In this document: in pieces, positions 8,815 through 18,200 of the stretch | How the letters are laid out: every line of letters begins with the position of its first letter | How positions within the stretch are numbered: position 1 is the first letter of the stretch | Origin: JAVBNW01 sp031551255 | Lineage (GTDB): Bacteria; Bacillota; Clostridia; Christensenellales; UBA1750 | Assembly: GCA_031551255.1 (NCBI GenBank) | Contig: JAVBNW010000008.1 | Location: forward strand, 1-48,210 | Length of the DNA: 48,210 bases | Reading direction: 5' to 3' | Translations under genes and position numbers: made by a program | The notes under the pieces: generated by a model | The model's input: the letters and a program-made list of their open reading frames with translations, nothing else | Databases searched by the model: none | Told to the model about the DNA's origin: nothing

Positions 8815-9474
8815 TTATGGCCGAAACAGCTTCTCCAGGGTCAGGTTGGAATCGTCCGGATAGATGAACCCGCTGACCGTCCCGCTCCCGAAAGGATATG
8901 TCAGCTGCACCTGCACCACGATGGTCGGATCGGAGGAAGGCAAGCTGGCAAACAACTGAAATAGCTGGATAAACGGCAAGGCGGCGGGCGTATACTCGAT
9001 ATCCCGCGCGATAAAAACGCCATTTACGTAGACATCCAGCAGAATTTGCTCATTGGGGGGCGCGCCGCCGTAGCCCACCGCCACGTTCGCAAAAATATGG
9101 TACAACCCCTGTCCGCCGGGAAAGCTCGGCGCGCCGGGGTTAGAAATGTCCACATTCAGGCCCAGATCATAGGTCACAACTTCCCAGGTTATGAGCGCGG
9201 TACGGTTCGAAGGATCGAGTTGAAAGGGCGTAATGCCCGTGCGCCCCAAGCGCGCCGATGCGAAATCCGCACCGGCTGGGCCGGTTGGGCCTTGGGGGCC
9301 CGTCGCGCCTTGCGGCCCCGGAACGCCCTGTGGGCCAGGCGGGCCTTGCGGCCCGGGCGGCCAGGTGCCACAGGAGCCCGCGCAGGAGCGGGACATAAGG
9401 CAACTATGCGGACTACGTGCGTTTGCCCGCTGGATGCCAAACGTCGCATATTTACCCAAAGTCATGTCGGCCAT
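8815..9474 (-). CDS. Collagen-like (BclA-type) spore surface protein
   Basis: About 219 residues. After a 40-residue N-terminal part with several cysteines comes an uninterrupted collagen tract of roughly nine Gly-X-Y triplets (GPQGPPGPQG...GPAG, about 41-68), then a 150-residue C-terminal domain that looks like the trimerising jelly-roll of BclA-type exosporium proteins. The ATG at 9474 is chosen because GGAG lies eight bases upstream; an earlier in-frame Met lacks a site. A sigma-K-like promoter lies just upstream, which fits mother-cell expression late in sporulation. A decayed duplicate of its 5' end lies near 20835-21066. The surface role is inferred from the family. Confidence 0.8.
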   Translation of the reverse strand: MADMTLGKYATFGIQRANARSPHSCLMSRSCAGSCGTWPPGPQGPPGPQGVPGPQGATGPQGPTGPAGADFASARLGRTGITPFQLDPSNRTALITWEVVTYDLGLNVDISNPGAPSFPGGQGLYHIFANVAVGYGGAPPNEQILLDVYVNGVFIARDIEYTPAALPFIQLFQLFASLPSSDPTIVVQVQLTYPFGSGTVSGFIYPDDSNLTLEKLFRP

Positions 9475-9504
9475 GCCATCATCTCCACGTATTCTTATCA
9501 CGAT

Positions 9505-9532
9505 TAAGATATGGTGATCCTACATGAAACGT
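9505..9532 (-). promoter_or_regulatory. Sigma-K-like promoter of the collagen-like gene
   Basis: On the minus strand CATATCTTA (9513-9505) matches the sigma-K -10 pattern CATAnnnTA, and an AC pair lies 17 bases upstream (9532-9531). The -10 is kept in the decayed duplicate copy. Confidence 0.5.
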
Positions 9533-9885
9533 GAAAACCAGCCGGCCACATGGATGAAGCGCCATTTAACCGTAAGCTTGACGACGGTGAGCATGGAGGC
9601 ACGCCGCGGGGCAGGCCGATACCCTCCTCCTACAAGGCCCCGGAAGCGAACAACGCGCCGTTACCGCTTTTGCAGAAGCGATCCGGCGCGGCGGTATCCT
9701 GGCGATCCAGCCGGAGCGGAAGAAAAGGCAGCCCCATTGCGTTATACGATGTGAACAGCACCGCGTGTAGAATATATGGGATGAACCGCTGCCGTTGCGT
9801 TTCCGGCGGCTAGCTATTCTGCAGGCGGCATGGAAAATGGCGACGTATGGTATTACTAAAGCGAAAACATACAATCCTTTCGAAT
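9533..9885 (+). other. Gene-poor stretch with a possible frameshifted small gene
   Basis: A plus-strand frame opens at 9550 (MDEAPFNRKLDDGEHGG). Near 9655 a second frame becomes more protein-like (AVTAFAEAIRRGGILAIQP) without its own start, as if one small gene had suffered a frameshift. Its first codons match the duplicate copy at 21042 with some synonymous changes (CCA/CCT, TTT/TTC). No ribosome site precedes it. I do not recognise the product. Confidence 0.3.
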
Positions 9886-9921
9886 AAAAAGGCGCCGCGA
9901 TCCTGAATCGGATCGCGACGC
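9886..9921 (-). terminator. Terminator of the hybrid kinase gene
   Basis: GCGATCC and GGATCGC form the core of a hairpin with a six-base loop, extended by GCG/CGC. On the minus strand TTTTTATT follows (9890-9883). It lies about 140 bases past the kinase stop; the intervening bases hold no gene. Confidence 0.75.
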
Positions 9922-10064
9922 TTTGGCCCATGGATAGTATACCCATCAATGACTTGAACAGAAAATGGCTGGTGCGTTTTGCTGGGTTCAACAAGCATAT
10001 CGGAGTTTACTTACAGTCGGAGGGCATGGAGGCGTTCAAAGAGCGGCTAATGAAAGATGGCAAG

Positions 10065-13000
10065 CTACCGCCTGTCCTCTTTACCTTTCAAATATTTCGT
10101 TACCTTACGCAGCAAATCATCCACATTGATCGGCTTTCCGATATGATCGTTCATCCCCGCCTCTTTGCATGTCTCAACGTCCTCCTTAAAGGCATTGGCA
10201 GTCATGGCGATAATAGGCACGGTTTTGGCGGAAGCAGCATCCAACGCGCGAATCCGCCTCGTTGCCTCCAGCCCGTCCATGACCGGCATCTGCATATCCA
10301 TCAAAATAATGTCATATTGATCCGGGTCATCGGAAAGCATGTCGAGGGCGATTTGACCGTTATCAGCGCAATCTATTCGGATTTTTGTATCCTCCAACAG
10401 CGCCATGGCAATCTCCCGGTTGATTTCGATATCCTCCACCAGCAGCATCCGACAACTGCTGAAAGCTGCCGATCTGTGTCCCACGCCATCCTCGCCGCCT
10501 TTGAGGGTATCTTTATGAATAACCAACTCGTTGATTGCGTCCAGAATAGAGGAGCTGAACAGCGGTTTTGAGATGAATCGGACGATTCCGGCGTTGGTCG
10601 CTTCCGCGCTAATGCGGTTCCACTCCGACATGGAGATCATGATGACCTGCACGGTATCTCCGGCAAGCCGCTTGATTCTTCGCGCCGTCTCTATGCCGTC
10701 CAGTCCGTCCATGAGGTAATCCACAAAGACGATGTCATATCCTTGCCCTTCGGAAATGGCGGTCTCCGCCATCAATACCGCTTCCGCGCCGTTATTCGCG
10801 CGGTCATGCGCCATATCGAAGCCGGACAGCACGCGGCTGAAGTAATCGAGCACTGTCTGCTCATCGTCTATCACAAGAACCTTCACGCCGCTGTACATCG
10901 ACTTGTCGCCGCGAAGAACCTTCGACCTTTCCGCGTGTCTGAGCTTCACGGTAAAAAAGAAGCGGCTGCCTTCGCCTATCTCGCTTTCAACGCCAATTTC
11001 GCCGCCCATCAACTCAACAATCCGTTTTGCAATCGCGAGCCCGAGCCCCGTACCACCGAACCGGCGCGAAATGGTGCTCTCCGCCTGCTCGAAAGAGCGA
11101 AACAGCTTGGCCTGCTGCTCTGGCGTCATGCCGATACCCGTATCGGTCACCTCAAACCGCAGCTCGCAGCCGTCGCCGCCAGCACCCGAGATCCGACTGA
11201 CGCCGAGCCTGATTTCGCCGTTTTCCGGCGTGAACTTCACCGCGTTCGACATCAGGTTTGTAATAACCTGCGACAGGCGCAGCTCGTCGCCAATCACATC
11301 GGAGGGAACGTCGTGGCCGATATCGACGCGCAGCTGAATCTGTTTATCCTCGGCTCTGACCGCGACGACGTTAAAGATGTTTTCAAGCGTCCTTTCGAGA
11401 TTGAAGGGTTCGGGCGCCAGTTCCAGTTTGTTAGCCTCGATCTTGGACATATCCAAAATGTCGTTGATAAGCCCGAGCAGATGCTTGGAGGCGTCGTCGA
11501 TTTTCTTCAGGCAATACTGTATTTTGTCCGGAGCGCTTTCGCCCTGGGCGATTGTGGTCATACCGATAATGGCGTTCATCGGTGTACGGATTTCATGACT
11601 CATCCTGGACAGGAATTCGCTCTTCGCGCCGCTCGCCTCCTCGGCGCGCCGGGTGGCCTCGATGAGTTGCTTCTCATTTAGGTTGCGCACAAACGCCCCG
11701 CCGATGATTCCGACGGCGACGCCCGCGATATTGAGCGTGTTTTCGTCCCATTGCGCATACTCGTTGTAGTTACCTCCGATCAGACAAGCGACCATCGCGC
11801 CGTTTACGCGCATCGGAACAAATAGAAGGCTTTTTTTGCCGGATGAAAACCCTTTCAGCGCTTCGGGCATATCGATCCCGTCATGGAAAGCGAAGAACGG
11901 TCTTTTAGAAATCTGCGCATAGATGTCCGCGCTTTCGGCATAAGACATGACTTTCTGTGGGTTTTCCAACGCCGGATCGCGCACTGCTTCAAACCTACTG
12001 ATAATCTGCTTGTTTTCGGCGTCGTCAAAATAGATTCGCAGTTCGTCCGCTTTCAAAAAGCTTATCAGTGAATCCAGCGCAGTTCCGACCGAAGCCTCAA
12101 ATTCGGTGGCCGCCGTAAAATTGATTGAAAAAGACGAAAGAAACCGCTGTTGTGAGAGCTGTTCCTCAAGTGCCGTTTCGCTTGCCACCGTCTTGCTGAT
12201 ATCGCGCATAATCGTGCCGAAGCCCATGACTTGTCTTTGTTTGTCATAGACCGGGAAAATAGTCTGCTCAATCGGTATCTGGGAACCGTCTACCCTCTTG
12301 AGTTCACCGCGGCTGATCCAGCTGCCTTCCCGGATGGCGGTGGGGATGCCGACTTTGTTGACGGTTTCTGAGTATTCCGTGGGATGGTTCTTCCCAATCG
12401 GGAGCTCGTCCGATTCGGGAAAAGCATCATAACCGAGCATCCTGTACGCGCCGGGGCTGTTGTAGATGATATGCCTTTCCAGGTTGGCGACGCTGATGTA
12501 ATCGGTGGAGCTCTCCATAATGGCTAGCTGCCACTGATTCATTTCTTCCATCTTCTTTTGCTCGGTGATATCCTCAAAAATTGTCGCATGCGCGATGATA
12601 TCGCCTTGAGAGCTTTTGATCGGGAACACATATTGTCTTGCCGGAAAAAGCTGACCGTCCGCGCGGCGGATTTTGCTCTCGCCCCGCCAGTCCAGCCCGT
12701 CCGCCAACGCCGCCGTATAAGCCGCAGCAGACTCGGCGTTGATTTCAGGCGGATCGAAGCAATCCGGCCCCAACTCCACAATCTCCTGCTGGCTGCGCCC
12801 CACGGTATCGCAGAGCGACTTGTTGGCAAAAATGATTCTGCCGTCCAAGGATTTCGCGCTCATCATCGTTGCCGCGGAATTGATAAAGGCTTCCTGAATG
12901 TTGACAGTCCGCTCAAGCCTGCGCCTGTTTTTACGGCTGCCAATAAACAGGACGACAACCAGCGCGAGAATGATGATGGACAGCACCAGAAATATGGATA

Positions 13001-14627
13001 GGTAAAACGCATTGTTATTTGAAATCTGCAGCGAATAGTCAAATACCCTTGAAGTCCATTTTCTGGTGATTTCGCCGGTATCGATAAACTTCTGCGCCTT
13101 TGTAACGATGGAAAACAATATTTGCTGATCCTTATTAAACCCTAAGGTAGATTCAATCGGATAGTTAAAGGAGATATTCTCCTTAAAGCCGGTTTCCTGA
13201 TAATAGTTCGTCTCCAAGAGTAACAAGTACCGGGTGGCCAACAGAAGATCGATTTTCTTTGCCTTTAACGCCTCAAAGCCTTCCTCTGTTAAATCAAACT
13301 CCTGAATATTCGCATCAGGAAACCATTCCCTAAAAATCTCACCGTGCGCCGTGTCCCGGTAGACGCCAATCTTGAGGCCCATCACCTGCGAAATATCCAA
13401 ATCCGGATAATCCAGAAGCGAGATGAGGGCCAGCCTGTCCGTCGAGTACGGCTCGGCGCCGAACAGGAAATGTCCCTTTCTATCGTCTGTTTCCAAAAGC
13501 TCGGTGGTCATGGCCGCCTCGCCGCTTTGCAACATACTAAGGATTTCCGGCCATGCCTCATCTTTTGCGCTGATGTTCTCGAAGGTGAGCCCAGTCAGCA
13601 ATCCTACCTTGTCCAGCATGTCAATGGCGATGCCTTCAAACACGCCGTCTCGCTCGTTATAGAAGCTCAGAGGATAGTTGTCGGCCTCAGCCGCGATTTT
13701 AACGGTTCGGCCCGTCCGTATCAGGTCGTTGATGTAATCCTGCTCCTCTCCGGTAAGGGAATGCATGACCATATGCGCCGCATACCGGCCGTTTCCCTCA
13801 AGATACATCCGCGTCAGCTCCGACAGACCTCCGTTTTCGATATATTTGTTGACAACGGAAATAAACGGGGCGAGAACCGGGTTCGCCGTAGCCATAGAAA
13901 CCGGATTGTATGACGGGGGGAACAGCTCGGTTGACTTTATGTAATCATAGTCGATAAAGATGATTTCAGAATTTCCTTCTTCTACAAACGCGTCGATCCT
14001 GCCGTCTTTCAGCATTTCCGCCGCGGTGTCGTAACCCGCGACGTCGATCAGCTCAAAGCCGTGTTTGTAGACGTCCTTCATATTATTGCCGGTAATTGTC
14101 CCAGCATAACGTCCTAGTATAAGCTTCCTCTCGCCTGAGAGCTGCATGAGGTCGGTGTCGCGGTTTGTAAACAGCTTGAGCACTCTTTCGGCGATGACGC
14201 CCGACATGGAATACTGTAGTTTGCGTTCTTCTGTCGCGGTGAGGTCGCCGTTAAAATCGATCTGATGGTCATCAAGCTTTTTCATCAGCTCGTCCCATTC
14301 ATATATTTCAGGAACAAACTCTATGCCGAACAACTCGGATAAGCGCTCGCACCATTCGACGGTAAAGCCTTGAAGCTCCCCGTTGAAATCGGGAAACAAC
14401 TCGGTTGTGAGCGCACTGCCATAGATAAAGGCGTCTCTTTCGGATATGATTTTTTCTATCGCGTCAATCTCATCCTGCGTCACGCCGGGGATGGCCTTAT
14501 AGCTGTTGATATAGCCGTCGTCACTTGACGCGGCAAAAGCTGCTTGGCACCCGCCCAATGGCAAAAACGCAAAAGCTAGCAAACAGATCAAAAAAGTAAT
14601 GAAAACTTTTTGAGCTTTTTCATTCAT
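10065..14627 (-). CDS. BvgS-like hybrid histidine kinase with tandem solute-binding domains
   Basis: A 1520-residue protein. An N-terminal hydrophobic segment ends in a lipobox-like LGGC (Cys27). Two periplasmic-type solute-binding domains (SBP_bac_3, about 50-280 and 305-530) face outward, followed by a membrane helix (about 538-562), two PAS domains (about 575-695 and 700-825), a GAF-like domain (about 835-985), HisKA with SHEIRTPMNAI (His near 1009), an HATPase with GTGLGLAI, and two receiver domains with phospho-Asp in VDYLMDG (near 1300) and MDMQMPV (near 1442). There is no Hpt domain, so a separate phosphotransfer protein or direct output is needed. AAAGGACA precedes the ATG. The gene begins two bases after the stop of an XRE regulator, so they share a transcript. 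The ligand is probably a small polar metabolite or amino acid, by family. Confidence 0.93.
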   Translation of the reverse strand: MNEKAQKVFITFLICLLAFAFLPLGGCQAAFAASSDDGYINSYKAIPGVTQDEIDAIEKIISERDAFIYGSALTTELFPDFNGELQGFTVEWCERLSELFGIEFVPEIYEWDELMKKLDDHQIDFNGDLTATEERKLQYSMSGVIAERVLKLFTNRDTDLMQLSGERKLILGRYAGTITGNNMKDVYKHGFELIDVAGYDTAAEMLKDGRIDAFVEEGNSEIIFIDYDYIKSTELFPPSYNPVSMATANPVLAPFISVVNKYIENGGLSELTRMYLEGNGRYAAHMVMHSLTGEEQDYINDLIRTGRTVKIAAEADNYPLSFYNERDGVFEGIAIDMLDKVGLLTGLTFENISAKDEAWPEILSMLQSGEAAMTTELLETDDRKGHFLFGAEPYSTDRLALISLLDYPDLDISQVMGLKIGVYRDTAHGEIFREWFPDANIQEFDLTEEGFEALKAKKIDLLLATRYLLLLETNYYQETGFKENISFNYPIESTLGFNKDQQILFSIVTKAQKFIDTGEITRKWTSRVFDYSLQISNNNAFYLSIFLVLSIIILALVVVLFIGSRKNRRRLERTVNIQEAFINSAATMMSAKSLDGRIIFANKSLCDTVGRSQQEIVELGPDCFDPPEINAESAAAYTAALADGLDWRGESKIRRADGQLFPARQYVFPIKSSQGDIIAHATIFEDITEQKKMEEMNQWQLAIMESSTDYISVANLERHIIYNSPGAYRMLGYDAFPESDELPIGKNHPTEYSETVNKVGIPTAIREGSWISRGELKRVDGSQIPIEQTIFPVYDKQRQVMGFGTIMRDISKTVASETALEEQLSQQRFLSSFSINFTAATEFEASVGTALDSLISFLKADELRIYFDDAENKQIISRFEAVRDPALENPQKVMSYAESADIYAQISKRPFFAFHDGIDMPEALKGFSSGKKSLLFVPMRVNGAMVACLIGGNYNEYAQWDENTLNIAGVAVGIIGGAFVRNLNEKQLIEATRRAEEASGAKSEFLSRMSHEIRTPMNAIIGMTTIAQGESAPDKIQYCLKKIDDASKHLLGLINDILDMSKIEANKLELAPEPFNLERTLENIFNVVAVRAEDKQIQLRVDIGHDVPSDVIGDELRLSQVITNLMSNAVKFTPENGEIRLGVSRISGAGGDGCELRFEVTDTGIGMTPEQQAKLFRSFEQAESTISRRFGGTGLGLAIAKRIVELMGGEIGVESEIGEGSRFFFTVKLRHAERSKVLRGDKSMYSGVKVLVIDDEQTVLDYFSRVLSGFDMAHDRANNGAEAVLMAETAISEGQGYDIVFVDYLMDGLDGIETARRIKRLAGDTVQVIMISMSEWNRISAEATNAGIVRFISKPLFSSSILDAINELVIHKDTLKGGEDGVGHRSAAFSSCRMLLVEDIEINREIAMALLEDTKIRIDCADNGQIALDMLSDDPDQYDIILMDMQMPVMDGLEATRRIRALDAASAKTVPIIAMTANAFKEDVETCKEAGMNDHIGKPINVDDLLRKVTKYLKGKEDRR

Positions 14628-14629
14628 GA

Positions 14630-14870
14630 TTAACTGTCCTTTCGGATTACTTTAATAATATCCGAAAAATCACACTCAATTACTTCGCATATTGTAAGCA
14701 TGGTTTCTATAGAGACGGTTTCGTTTTTCCTGATTTTCGTTAATGTCCCACTTGCCAGCCCAGCAGGATTTGCTCAGATCGGAACCCTTGATGCCCTTGT
14801 CGATCAGAAGCTTCCAAAGTTTATTTTGGCTTGCCTTGAGCGGGTCGTTATATCCACATCTGCCGTCCAT
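14630..14870 (-). pseudogene. XRE-type DNA-binding regulator with a +1 frameshift
   Basis: The frame opens at an ATG with GAGGTG before it and reads NKLWKLLIDKGIKGSDLSKS, the start of a short Clostridial XRE helix-turn-helix protein. One extra base near 14765 shifts it. Reading on in the other frame gives AGLASGTLTKIRKNETVSIE and then TMLTICEVIECDFSDIIKVI, the standard continuation of the family, and a TAA two bases before the kinase ATG. Intact it would be about 79 residues. The shift may be a real mutation or a sequencing error; the rest of the frame is otherwise clean, which suggests a recent event or an error. It probably controls the kinase gene through the palindrome in its own promoter. 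Confidence 0.85.
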
Positions 14871-14891
14871 GATTTCACCTCATCGAGGCCC

Positions 14892-14929
14892 AATTGCAAT
14901 ATTATAGCAATTAATATTACATAATTCAA
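14892..14929 (-). promoter_or_regulatory. Promoter and candidate operator of the XRE-kinase operon
   Basis: On the minus strand TTGAAT (14929-14924) and TATAAT (14906-14901) are 17 bases apart. An exact inverted repeat, AATTGC (14892-14897) and GCAATT (14907-14912), brackets the -10 box, the place expected for an autorepressor site. Confidence 0.7.
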
Positions 14930-15301
14930 CAAAAGCATCTTCCGTTTGTGAAAAACGTGGCAATGTACAGACAACTTTGTCCGCACGCCATCGGCGACTG
15001 AAAGGACTTATAATGTACGAGAGCATTTGTGCTGAAAAACATGATTGCAATTCAATATATCCGCTACGGGTTATCCGTACAAGCGATCAGCTTATAGGTG
15101 CTTTATATGCCAAATTCAAAAAACTTTCAACATAAAAACGGCGCTTTCTCTCGAAAACCGCCGCCCGCCGTGTCACTACCACCTTGGTTTACTGCCCTGC
15201 GCCCTTCGAAGCGATCTTATATCCATCGAAGGCCGTATCGATGAAGAGTACGCGCTCGCAGTAGGCCCCCGCTTGAAGTAAGCGCGGCCTCACGGTGTCG
15301 C
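14930..15301. other. Intergenic region without a recognisable gene
   Basis: A hairpin-like GGCC..GCTT/AAGC..GGCC lies near 15264-15289. On the minus strand short protein-like stretches (DTAFDGYKIASKGAGQ around 15190-15240) are broken by stops and suggest a gene remnant. Nothing can be named. Confidence 0.35.
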
Positions 15302-15433
15302 CTAATCCGCCCTCTTACGAATATTGTCAAGACGTTTTATCTCCTTTGGGCAAAAAGATAGGAACGCAAATTGTCCTGTCTTGAAAAGTTCATGTTTTAG
15401 GTTGCTGCAGAATGCTGCGAGCCCCTTCATCAT
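15302..15433 (-). CDS. Possible 43-residue protein coupled to the permease gene
   Basis: A frame starting ATGATG overlaps the permease stop (ATGA) and encodes 43 mostly basic residues ending NIRKRAD. Overlap suggests coupling, but the ribosome site is weak (AAAAAG) and I do not recognise the product. It may be the worn start of a third permease gene. Confidence 0.3.
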   Translation of the reverse strand: MMKGLAAFCSNLKHELFKTGQFAFLSFCPKEIKRLDNIRKRAD

Positions 15434-16047
15434 CTTTTTGCCAGAGCATACCGTATGGCCATAGAAGCCCCAACGCATAACAAGCCAATACAAAGCAGCG
15501 TTGCTTTGCCTGTAATTTCCCCGCTTCGCATCATGGAAAAGAGCGTCAAAGGCATATTGCCACCCATCAAGTCAAGAACATAGTACAGCGCCGGAAGCAT
15601 ATAGCCCATTATCGTATTGCCACTGATGGATGCGGTCAATATGCCAAGCCCGCCCAAAAATGCCGCGTTTGCGAACGAAGCCATAGCATGTAACAGTGTC
15701 ACATCGGATTCTCTTACTGCCATAAAACCTGTAAAGGCGCATATCAAGACAAGCATTAGCAGAACCGATAAAACAATCCGCATCATATAGATCAGCAGGA
15801 AGGGCATTTTGCGGGACGCCACCGTACCGAATATGCCGTTATCTTGTTCCGGCGAATAAACCGGCGTTAATAGAACAAGGCCAATAAAGGGCAGCGACAA
15901 TTCGAGAGGATATGCCGCCGACTGGGCATCAAGCGCGGTCACGCCGAACAGAACCGGCGTTGTAAAAAGGATGCCCAGAGCCGCTAACATGAACGGCAGC
16001 ATATTAAATCTCAGATTGCATTTTGCGATGCTTATGTACTGGGGCAT
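15430..16047 (-). CDS. ABC-2-like membrane protein (permease subunit)
   Basis: A 205-residue integral membrane protein with about six hydrophobic segments and no enzymatic motif. It overlaps the preceding permease gene by 44 bases and follows AAGGAGGGG, so it is the second membrane subunit of the ABC exporter encoded just upstream. The short length resembles half-permeases that pair with a larger partner. The role is inferred from context. Confidence 0.7.
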   Translation of the reverse strand: MPQYISIAKCNLRFNMLPFMLAALGILFTTPVLFGVTALDAQSAAYPLELSLPFIGLVLLTPVYSPEQDNGIFGTVASRKMPFLLIYMMRIVLSVLLMLVLICAFTGFMAVRESDVTLLHAMASFANAAFLGGLGILTASISGNTIMGYMLPALYYVLDLMGGNMPLTLFSMMRSGEITGKATLLCIGLLCVGASMAIRYALAKR

Positions 16048-17308
16048 GCAGGAATCCCCTCCTTTTCATGCTGAATATGGCAACAGTCAAGGCAACCAAT
16101 GCGATTGCAATGAGAGCGATGCAGATTCTGTTTTGTATGAGGTTCGGCAGATAATCCAGATACGCTCCCGTCTCGCCCAGCGCATTGTGCCGGGGTATGA
16201 GCTGTAAAAGACGAGTACCGAAAAACGAATAGGCAGAGCTGCCGCCCATCGTGTCCACAAACCACCAGACCAGTTGAACGGCAACGGCAATCGGCGTTCC
16301 TGTAAGCGTCGTGAAGAAAAAACCTATGGCGGTTGAGGCCATAGCCGTAGGCAGAAGCCATAGCAGCATGTATTTTACGTATGCGAAAAGATCGATGTTT
16401 GAAAAACCGTATTCCGCCCCGTGGATGATCGTCAAAACCGCACCCATCAGAAAGATGGGCAACATGGTCGCCGTTACAAGCGCCAGATATCGAGAGATAA
16501 TCAAACGTGATGAGGAAACACGGCGGGTATACAGCATCGGCGCGATGCTTCTCCGATCTTTCAGACACAGAAATGCCGCTGGAAACACCGGCAGCAACGC
16601 GAGAATGATGCCCGCGTAATCGCTAAAAAGGCGGGCATGAGCGCCGGAATAGCGATCGCTGGTGATGGCAAGCTTATAATCGGCCAGCGCTTCTTCATAG
16701 GTAACGGCTATATGCCCAAACCGATGGCTGATCCATGTTTCGGAATAGTCCGAGCCTCCGCCAAGCAGCTCGTCCGCTTGCTGCATCAACCCATAGAATC
16801 GCTCCCATGTGATGTTGGCATTGAAAACAAAACCTGTGAGGCCGGCAGGAGCGGCCACATCGTCCGGCATCATGATTTGAAAACTGCCATCGGCATTTTG
16901 TTGTAAGTGGTCGCCGGCGATACTGACCGAATCACAATCGCTTGGCGGGATACCGCCGGATTCCTTTGCTTCACTCGGCGTATCTATCGACAGCTGCGCA
17001 ATGATTCCGCTCATTTTCTCTTTGTCGGACTGGCCGAGCCGCACGTTTTTTATGAAGCCGTGAGGATACGTCGTATATTCATTTGCCGAATACTCACGGA
17101 ACAAAGAATCCGCCGCTTCCGGCATGATGAGCTTTGGGTCGCTAGAGGCCTTCATGCCGTAGTTCTGCATGCCGGGTTCAGGCTTGGCGATACTGCCGCT
17201 CGGCGGAAAAACCCCCTGAGAATATATGAAAACCACGATTCCAAATGCAGTAAGTAGGAAAACAAGGCTTTTCAGTACGCGAGCCAGTTCTTTTTTATAT
17301 ACCGTCAT
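16004..17308 (-). CDS. ABC transporter permease with large external domain
   Basis: A 434-residue protein with one N-terminal membrane helix (about 11-31), a roughly 190-residue extracytoplasmic domain, then five or six membrane helices from about 220 to the end. This layout is typical of ABC-2 permeases that remove peptides or lipids from the membrane or sense them. It starts 14 bases inside the ATPase gene with GGAGGCGG before the ATG. Together with the ATPase and second permease it forms a complete exporter; the nearby two-component system suggests envelope stress or antimicrobial peptides as inducers, which is inference. Confidence 0.75.
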   Translation of the reverse strand: MTVYKKELARVLKSLVFLLTAFGIVVFIYSQGVFPPSGSIAKPEPGMQNYGMKASSDPKLIMPEAADSLFREYSANEYTTYPHGFIKNVRLGQSDKEKMSGIIAQLSIDTPSEAKESGGIPPSDCDSVSIAGDHLQQNADGSFQIMMPDDVAAPAGLTGFVFNANITWERFYGLMQQADELLGGGSDYSETWISHRFGHIAVTYEEALADYKLAITSDRYSGAHARLFSDYAGIILALLPVFPAAFLCLKDRRSIAPMLYTRRVSSSRLIISRYLALVTATMLPIFLMGAVLTIIHGAEYGFSNIDLFAYVKYMLLWLLPTAMASTAIGFFFTTLTGTPIAVAVQLVWWFVDTMGGSSAYSFFGTRLLQLIPRHNALGETGAYLDYLPNLIQNRICIALIAIALVALTVAIFSMKRRGFLHAPVHKHRKMQSEI

Positions 17309-18194
17309 GAAAGCCGCCTCCTACATTCGCTTTGCCTAAGCAATAAATATAGGCATCCTCCGCATTAGGCACAGCCGGACTGCCAATGGATGGGACGTGG
17401 TCGGGCGATAGGAACCTAACAAGGCTTCGCTTTCCTTGCGGAACAGTGGCTGTTATTGTATAAGCCGACCGGATTTTCGGCAGATCGCTTTGCGAAACCT
17501 CCGCCGTATAAACTGCGCCATCTGCTAAATCGCAAAGCCCGGATACCGTTCCTCCAAACAATAGTCTGCCGGCATCCAGAATAGCGATCTCTTCGCAGGT
17601 TGCCTCCACGTCGCCCACGATGTGAGTGGAGAGCAGCACCGTTTTATCCTCTGCTACCTCGCAAAGCAAGTTGCGCAAGCGCACCCGCTCCTCCGGATCA
17701 AGCCCCGCCGTGGGTTCGTCCACAATAAGAACCTTTGGATCGTGAAGCAGTGCTTGGGCGATACCCAGCCGCTGCTTCATGCCTCCCGAGAGCGCCCGCA
17801 CTTTTTTTCGGCTGTGTTCACCCAGGTTGACCTGATTCAAAAGCAAAGCTATGCGCTTTTTCCGCCCAGACTTTGACATTCCGGAAAGCAAACCCAGATA
17901 ATCCAGCGCTTCCGTGACAGTCATACCGCCGTACATGGCGAAATCCTGCGGCAGATAGCCGATGATTTTCCGCACCTGCGCCGCACGCTCCACGGGAATG
18001 CCGCATACGGTGATTTCTCCGTTTTGTTTTGCCAGAAGCGTAGCAATAGTTTTCATCAATGTGGTTTTGCCTGCGCCGTTTCTGCCTAAAAGACCGAACA
18101 TGCCGGCAGGTATATCAATGCTCAGGTTGCTCAGTGCCTGCCTCTTTCCATATGATTTGCTGAGATTATTGACATGAATGCTTGGTTCTTTCAA
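17295..18194 (-). CDS. ABC transporter ATP-binding protein
   Basis: About 299 residues with all ABC motifs: Walker A GRNGAGKTT, signature LSGGMKQR, Walker B VLIVDEPTAGLD and the H-loop in STHIVGD. The C-terminal 80 residues form the extension common in ABC-2 exporters. The likely start is the TTG at 18194, nine bases after AAGGAG; a GTG at 18203 is too close to that site. The ribosome site lies in an inverted repeat at 18201-18229. It follows the kinase gene by about 70 bases and precedes the two permease genes. Confidence 0.93.
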   Translation of the reverse strand: MKEPSIHVNNLSKSYGKRQALSNLSIDIPAGMFGLLGRNGAGKTTLMKTIATLLAKQNGEITVCGIPVERAAQVRKIIGYLPQDFAMYGGMTVTEALDYLGLLSGMSKSGRKKRIALLLNQVNLGEHSRKKVRALSGGMKQRLGIAQALLHDPKVLIVDEPTAGLDPEERVRLRNLLCEVAEDKTVLLSTHIVGDVEATCEEIAILDAGRLLFGGTVSGLCDLADGAVYTAEVSQSDLPKIRSAYTITATVPQGKRSLVRFLSPDHVPSIGSPAVPNAEDAYIYCLGKANVGGGFHDGI

Positions 18195-18200
18195 AAAAAT

